Below the pieces are notes generated by a model. The model worked only from the letters and a program-made list of their open reading frames with translations, ran no database searches and was not told the DNA's origin. DNA of 64,000 bases from Aegilops tauschii subsp. strangulata (Eukaryota > Streptophyta > Magnoliopsida > Poales > Poaceae): NCBI RefSeq assembly GCF_002575655.3, contig NC_053038.3:142244885-142308884 (forward strand), written 5' to 3'. This document shows, one piece after another, positions 58,385 to 64,000 of this stretch (position 1 is the stretch's first letter; each line of letters begins with the position of its first letter). The translations under genes and the position numbers were made by a program.

Positions 58385-60165
58385 TGTTGGGGAACGTAGC
58401 AGAAATTCAAAATTTTCTACGCATCACCAAGATCAATCTATGGAGTAATCTAGCAACGAGGGGAAGGGGAGTGCATCTACATACCATTGTAGATCGCGAT
58501 GCGGAAGCGTTGCAAGAACGCGGATGAGGGAGTCGTACTCGTAGCGATTCAGATCGCGGTTGATTCCGATCTGAGCACCGAAGAACGATGCCTCCGCGTT
58601 CAACACACGTGCAGCCCGGTGACGTCTCCCACGCCTTGATCCAGCAAGGAGAGAGGGAGAGGTTGGGGAAGACTCCGACCAGCAGCAGCACGACGGCGTG
58701 GTGGTGATGGAGGAGCGTGGCAATCCCGCAGGGCTTCGCCAAGCACCGCGGGAGAGGAGGAGGAAGAGGGGAAGGGCTGCGCCAAGAGAAGAAGAACTTC
58801 GTATGTTGGGCTATCCCTTTGCCTCCACTATATATAGGGGGAGAGGGAGGGATGCGCCCCCACCTAGGGTTCCCTCCCCAGGGGTGGCGGCAGCCCCCAA
58901 ACCCATCTAGGGTGCGGCCAAGGGGAGGAGAGGGGGGGCGCCACTAGGGTGGGCCTTAAGGCCCATCTGGGCCTAGGGTTTGCCCCCTCCCACTCTCCCA
59001 TGCGCCTTGGGCCTTGGTGGGGGGGCGCACCAGCCCACCTGGGACTGGTCCCCTCCCACACTTGGCCCACGCAGCCTTCTGGGGCTGGTGGCCCCACTTG
59101 GTGGACCCCCGGGACCCTCCCGGTGGTCCCGGTACATTACCGATAACACCTAAAACTTTTCCGGTGACCAAAACAGGACTTCCCATATATAAATCTTTAC
59201 CTCCGGACCATTCCGGAACTCCTCGTGACGTCCGGGATCTCATCCGGGACTCCGAACAACATTCGGTAACCACGTACATACTTTCCCTATAACCCTAGCG
59301 TCATCGAACCTTAAGTGTGTAGACCCTACGGGTTCGGGAACCATGCAGACATGACCGAGACGTTCTCCGGTCAATAACCAACAGCGGGATCTGGATACCC
59401 ATGTTGGCTCCCACATGTTCCACGATGATCTCATCGGATGAACCACGATGTCGGGGATTCAATCAATCCCGTATTCAATTCCCTTTGTCTACCGGTATGT
59501 TACTTGCCCGAGATTCGATCGTCGGTATCCCGATACCTTGTTCAATCTCGTTACCGGCAAGTCTCTTTACTCGTTCCGTAACTCACATCATCCCGTGATC
59601 AACTCCTTGGTCACATTGTGCACATTATGATGATGTCCTACCGAGTGGGCCCAGAGATACCTCTCCGTTTACACGGAGTGACAAATCCCAGTCTCGATTC
59701 GTGCCAACCCAACAGACACTTTCAGAGATACCTGTAGTGCACCTTTATAGCCACCCAGTTACGTTGTGACGTTTGGTACACCCAAAGCATACCTACGGTA
59801 TCCGGGAGTTGCATAATCTCATGGTCTAAGGAACTGATACTTGACATTAGAAAAGCTCTGAGCAAACGAACTACATGATCTTGTGCTAGGCTTAGGATTG
59901 GGTCTCGTCCATCACATCATTCTCCTAATGATGTGATCCCGTTATCAACGACATCCAATGTCCATGGTCAGGAAACCGTAACCATCCATTGATCAACGAG
60001 CTAGTCAACTAGAGGCTTACTAGGGACATGGTGTTGCCTATGTATCCACACATGTATCTGAGTTTCCTATCAATACAATTCTAGCATGGATAATAAACGA
60101 TTATCATGAACTAGGAAATATAGTAATAACCAATTTATTATTGCCTCTAGGGCATATTTCCAACA
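58385..60165 (-). repeat. 5' LTR of the Angela-like element
   Basis: The LTR is 1781 bp, forward start tgttggggaacgtagcag, end ..catatttccaaca, followed by TSD gtacg. It is the same length as the left LTR, with no indels noticed. Confidence 0.93.
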
Positions 60166-60671
60166 GTACGGTGGCCTGGCTCCGGTGCCCTGACAACCAT
60201 CTCCACCGCTTCTTCTGCCTCCTCCACTTTGTGTTTTTCATAACGCCATAAACTTTGTGCTCTTCATAACGCAGATCCAGACGGAGAACAAGGACAAGGA
60301 GGTGGTGCCTCCCATGGACAAGGGCAAGGAAGTGGTGCCGCTCTTGGAGGTTGTGCCAGCCATGCCTGAGGAGATGCCCCCCACGGACGACGATGTGGTG
60401 CCGGAGGAGCCCCCTCAGTGGCAAGCGTCGGAACTATGGGCAGTACCATGAGAAAGGTGGGCTAACTCACTTCTGCAAGATAATCCTTGCCCCGAAGCTC
60501 GAGTGCATACCAATGCTTGTAGACGTCCATCAGATCAAGATCGGGTACGTGGTGGCCTTCAAGTTACTGACGCCCTACGCGCTCAATGTCATCGTCTCCA
60601 ACGACGACGACGACGTTGAAGTGGTGACCAAGTGCGGAAGGCACGATGACGCCTTTGCCGTGAATGTCTAG
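60166..60671 (+). pseudogene. B3-like gene fragment
   Basis: After a possible acceptor (ataacgcag, 60262-60270), a frame rich in Lys/Glu/Val (NKDKEVVPPMDKGKEVVPLL) runs to about 60425. It then shifts to GLTHFCKIILAPKLECIPM, directly joined to VHQIKIGYVVAFKLLTPYAL and an acidic tail ending at 60671. The two halves look like the start and end of a grass B3-type domain with the middle deleted. It is not functional. The Angela-like element is inserted at its left side. Confidence 0.5.
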
Positions 60672-61109
60672 GACAACTCTCTGTTTCTCCAGCAGGTTTA
60701 GTATCGACTATATCATACTACTTTGCTTGAAAATTGCTATGTTTAAGTGTGGAACTATGTTAAAAACTGCTCGCTATGCATGGTTTAGAACTGTGTTAAT
60801 ATGCTATCTCTTGTGTGTCTTTGGGTTGTTCTACACGCCCCTGTGTGCTGGTAACCTCTCCACCTCGCCGAAGAGGTTACCAGACAAAAAGCGTTGCATG
60901 AAACCAAACACCATGCCTTGTATTTCCGCCTAAACAAGCGGGCAACCAAACATGCCACCTTTCATTACGCCTCACGTAGGCTAGAGGGTATGCACGCAAA
61001 CAAACAACACGCAGATGTTGGTTTTTTACCTGTTTCCCCTCAGCAAGGCCCAACTGGGTAAAGCATGCAATGCAGGCATAAGTTGCTACGAGAACCAAAC
61101 ACACCCTAG
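60672..61109. other. Spacer, possible non-autonomous DNA element
   Basis: No gene is seen. The sequence from about 60808 (gtgtctttgggttgttct) to about 61108 (agaaccaaacacaccct) has weakly inverted ends, but I could not establish a TSD. Confidence 0.3.
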
Positions 61110-62680
61110 TGAAAGCACAAGTGCTCCCTGGGTGATTTTGGTAATTAATGTCAACATATCTCTTGCTGGACTAATATTTTCATCTAGTATATTTCAGAAA
61201 GTTCAACAAAGGCGTGGCATGGACAATAGGATGTGGAACCCCTTCAAGATGTTAAGGACAAAGATTGGCAAAAGCTCGAGACTCTTCATTTCTATTTTAG
61301 TGATCCAAGATCACATTGAGTCCATAGGAAAATCCAATACTATTAAAAGGGGATGAGGTGTTGCTTAAGGATCCACTTGCTCAAAGTGCTTAGTGATATG
61401 CTCCAAAGACCTCAACCACTTCCTCAAATCCAGATATGTCCTAAAACCTAAAGTCAAACTCGGCCCCACCAATTTGATTCATCCGGCACCACCGAGTTCA
61501 CTTGACATAGCCACTGCCAGAAATCCTAATCATTTCGGTCTCACCGATAGGATCTCGGTCTCACCGAGATGGCCTTGCAAACTCTCTGTTGCATGTTGCA
61601 ATTATTTCGGTCTCACCGAAATATGCAATCGGCCCCATCGAGTTTGCCTGACCAACTCTCTGTTTGCTTATTACTAAAATCGGTCTCACCAAGTTCATGT
61701 AATCGGTCAAACCGAGATAAGGTTTTGCCCTAACCCTAGCACATCGGTCCCACCGAGTTGATCATGTCGGTCCCACTGAGAATCCTAATGTTCACATTTT
61801 TTGACTGAATCGGTCTCACCGAGTTCACCTATTTGGTCTGACCGAGTTGGCTCAAATATGTGTAACGGTTAGATTTTCTGTGGAGGCTATATATACCCCT
61901 CCACCCCTTCTCTATTCAAGAGAGAGCCATCAGAACGTGCCTACACTTCCACTACTCATTTTCTGAGAGAGAACCACCTACTCATGTGTTGAGACCAAGA
62001 CATTCCAATCCAACCACAAGAATCTTGATCTCTAGCCTTCCCCAAGTTGCTTTGCACTCAAATAATCTTACCACCATAGCCAAATCTGTGAGAGAGAGTT
62101 GAGTGTTGGGGAGACTATCATTTGAAGCACAAGAGCAAGGAGTTCATCATCCACACACCATCTATTACCTTTCGGAGCGTGGTGTCTCCTAGATTGGCTA
62201 GGTGTCACTTGGGAGCCTCCATCAAGATTGTGGAGTTGAACCAAGGAGTTTGTAAGGGCAAGAAGATCTCCTACTTCGTGAAGATTTACCCGAGTGAGGC
62301 ATGTCCTTCGTGGGCGATGGCCATGGTGGGATAGACAAGGTTGCTTCTTCATGGACCCTTCATGGGTGGAGCCCTCCGTGGACTCGCGCAACTGTTACCC
62401 TTCCTGGGTTGAAGTCTCCACCAACGTGGATGTACGATAGCACCACCTATCGGAACCACGCCAAAAATCTCCGTGTCTCTAATTGCGTTTGCACACTCCA
62501 ATCCCATTCTTTTACTTTCTTGCAACTTGCATGCTTTACTTTCCGCTACTCATATACTCTTGCCATGATTGCTTGAAATGTATTGTGAATGCTTAAACTT
62601 GTGCTAAAACTCAACCTCAACTTGAAGAACTTAAAACTGCTACTTTTGCTTGTTGAGGGTCTAATCACCCCCCCTCTAGA
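61110..62680 (+). repeat. 5' LTR of a SIRE/Maximus-type Copia element (end approximate)
   Basis: It starts tgaaagcacaagtgctccct. It contains many copies of cggtctcaccga / tcggtcccaccgag (61537-61850), then ggctatatatacccctccac (TATA, about 61887-61906), a feature of Triticeae SIRE-lineage LTRs. The 3' end lies near ..aatcaccccccctctaga (about 62680). A clear PBS was not seen, so the border is uncertain. The 3' LTR is outside the window. Confidence 0.65.
61495..61850 (+). repeat. Dispersed 'cggtctcaccgag' motif cluster in the Copia LTR
   Basis: About ten degenerate copies of tcggt(c/t)(c/t)caccga(g) occur within 350 bases. Several are close to self-complementary (ctcggt..accgag). They lie upstream of the TATA box at about 61890, in the promoter part of the LTR, so they may be regulatory. 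Confidence 0.6.
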
Positions 62681-62729
62681 CACCTCTTCTCAATCTCCAT
62701 TGCTTTGGTTTAATCACCATTGGAGGAAG

Positions 62730-64000
62730 ATGGATGAGTCTACGATGGGGAAGTTTAGACGTAGAGTGCCTATGCTTGATGGAGAGTTCTACAATGCTTG
62801 GAAAAATGAGATGCTTGAGATTTTCAATGAATATCACTTGAACAAGTACATTACTAGCCCTTGTGCACCCCTTATTGATCCCTTGCATCCTACCCCTGAT
62901 GAGTCTCTTGACATGATCCGCAATCTTAGAACTATCAACCTTATCATTAGAGGACTGCCTAGAAATTTGATTGTATGCTTGCCTACTCTTGAATGTGCTT
63001 ACACCGTATGGAGATTTCTTGAGGAACGGTTTCCAAACTATTCCTTGAAAAATCTAGATGTGGTTCTTCAAAAGTCCATAGATTTTCATAAAATGAAACC
63101 TAGTGACCCTAAATTTGATGATTGTCTATTTGAGCTTCGTGACCTCATGCGTGCCAAAGGAGATGTTGGAGCCATTAGTAGCATTATCTCTCAAGTCATT
63201 AGAATTCATAAAGTTGCACATTGCCATGGTCATACATCTAATGAAACACTCTCTCTAGGTGACGATTCATCACAAGACGATGTTGAACGCGGATACTATG
63301 ATGAGGATGATGATAGTGACTTTGATCTCGATGAGTCTATGAGACACTTTGGTCTTATGGCTAATCTTCGCAGCTATATGGCTGGAGGAAAGGAATGTGT
63401 TCTTGATAGTGGATGTACCGATCACATGACCGAAGACAAGGATATGTTTCATGAGCTTGCTAAAAATGACGGCCCTCGAAATTATGTCACTTTTGGTGAT
63501 AACTCAAAGGGTAAGGTGGTTGGCCTTGGTAAGGTGGCCATCTCACATGACAGCTCCATCCAAAATGTTATGCTCGTTGAATCTCTTGGCTATAATTTAC
63601 TTTCCGTATCTTGACTAGCTGACTTTGGTTTCAATGTCCTATTTACTAAAGTATATTGCCAAGTGTTTCGAAGAGATAGTCATAATATGGTCTTTACCAG
63701 TATACGTAGAGGTGATCTATACATTGTTGATTTCACTAAAAAGGCTCAACCTAGAACTTGCTTAATTGCTAAATCATCTAAAGGTTGGTTATGGCATAGA
63801 AGGTTAGGTCATGTGGGCATGCGAAATCTTGATAAGCTTATTAAAGGTGATCATATCCTTGAAGTTAAAGATGTTATATTTGACAAAGATAGACTTTGCA
63901 GTGCCTGTCAAGCAGGAAAACAGGTTGGAGGGAGCCATCCCGTGAAAAACATTATGACCACGAGAAGACCGCTCGAGCTGCTTCATATGGATCTTTTTGG
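62730..64000 (+). pseudogene. gag-protease-preintegrase of a SIRE/Maximus-type Copia element (cut by window end)
   Basis: The ATG at 62730 (MDESTMGKFRRRVPMLDG) opens Gag (FYNAWKNEMLEIF.., VWRFLEERF, FELRDLMRAKG). After about residue 170 the frame goes through an acidic stretch directly into the protease motif VLDSGCTDHMT (about 63399-63430). The CCHC zinc knuckle expected between them is missing, which points to an in-frame deletion. A TGA at 63612-63614 follows LLSVS. The frame then continues with the GAG-pre-integrase zinc region (WHRRLGHVGMRNL, CSACQAGKQ) and the start of integrase (LLHMDLFG) at the window edge. It would encode the polyprotein of the element but is broken by the stop. Confidence 0.8.

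Larger units (their letters stand above)
51531..60165 (-). mobile_element. Full-length Angela/BARE-like Copia retrotransposon with dead coding region
   Basis: It is 8635 bp with a perfect TSD gtacg (51526-51530, 60166-60170). Both LTRs are 1781 bp (51531-53311 and 58385-60165). The PBS is tggtatcagagct (initiator tRNA-Met type) and the PPT-like caagtgggagac abuts the 3' LTR. The LTRs differ at about 29 positions (about 1.6%) by hand count. In minus orientation no frame longer than about 100 codons survives. The element is complete in structure but not in coding. Confidence 0.93.

Noticed and set aside
60808..61108. A MITE with gtgt(c)tttgg ends
   Set aside because: Terminal similarity is weak and no convincing TSD was found.

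Overview
The window looks like nuclear DNA of a Triticeae grass (wheat, Aegilops or a close relative). This rests on LTRs of the Angela/BARE and WIS Copia types, Stowaway MITEs, several Ty3/Gypsy families with tRNA-Asp primer sites, and plant genes with GT-AG introns. About 90% is transposable-element DNA. Only two genes look functional, both on the minus strand in a 6 kb island at about 45-51 kb. Family names for repeats are recalled from general knowledge and were not searched.

Layout. (1) 1-43705 is one large nested cluster. The outermost element, E, is a plus-strand Tat-lineage Gypsy element. It is present as its integrase end (530-2026), a diverged second copy of that integrase end (27906-28780) and its 3' part (37585-43705: tandem repeats, a spliced antisense gene, PPT and 3' LTR). 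Element A, a minus-strand LTR element with a gag-like ORF and no pol, sits in E. Element D, a plus-strand Tat-type Gypsy element (3587-22908, TSD gcttc/gcatc), sits in A. Element C, a relative of A with complete LTRs (5708-14734, TSD gtatt), sits in the pol of D. A foldback Mutator-like MITE (10271-11120, 9-bp TSD) sits in C. A WIS-like solo LTR (20709-22433, TSD gtagc) sits in the 3' LTR of D. (2) Between the two parts of E, 28781-37584 holds scraps of an A-type LTR, a CACTA-like element with B3-like and AP2-like gene remnants, and a third minus-strand relative of A (element B). The outer TSD aatac is still present on both sides. (3) 43706-51530 is the gene island: a Stowaway MITE, a CC-type glutaredoxin gene, and a complete ten-exon class-3 lipase gene with a second Stowaway in intron 2. 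(4) 51531-60165 is a full-length minus-strand Angela-like Copia element (TSD gtacg) with similar LTRs but a dead reading frame. (5) 60166-64000 holds a B3-like pseudogene fragment and the 5' part of a SIRE/Maximus-type Copia element cut by the window edge.

Relative ages from hand-counted LTR or copy differences (approximate): D about 6%, A about 5.5% over 250 bp, the two E integrase copies about 4.7%, B about 2.5%, C about 2%, Angela about 1.6%. This order agrees with the nesting.

The most unusual points are the two Tat-type elements that carry unrelated antisense genes (a seven-exon gene with a PF04195-like N-terminus in E, a B3 DNA-binding domain in D); the tandem duplication whose two copies end at the same LTR insertion site; and a 14-base PPT-adjacent motif that recurs through the A/B/C family, including in strong hairpins and inside the coding sequence.
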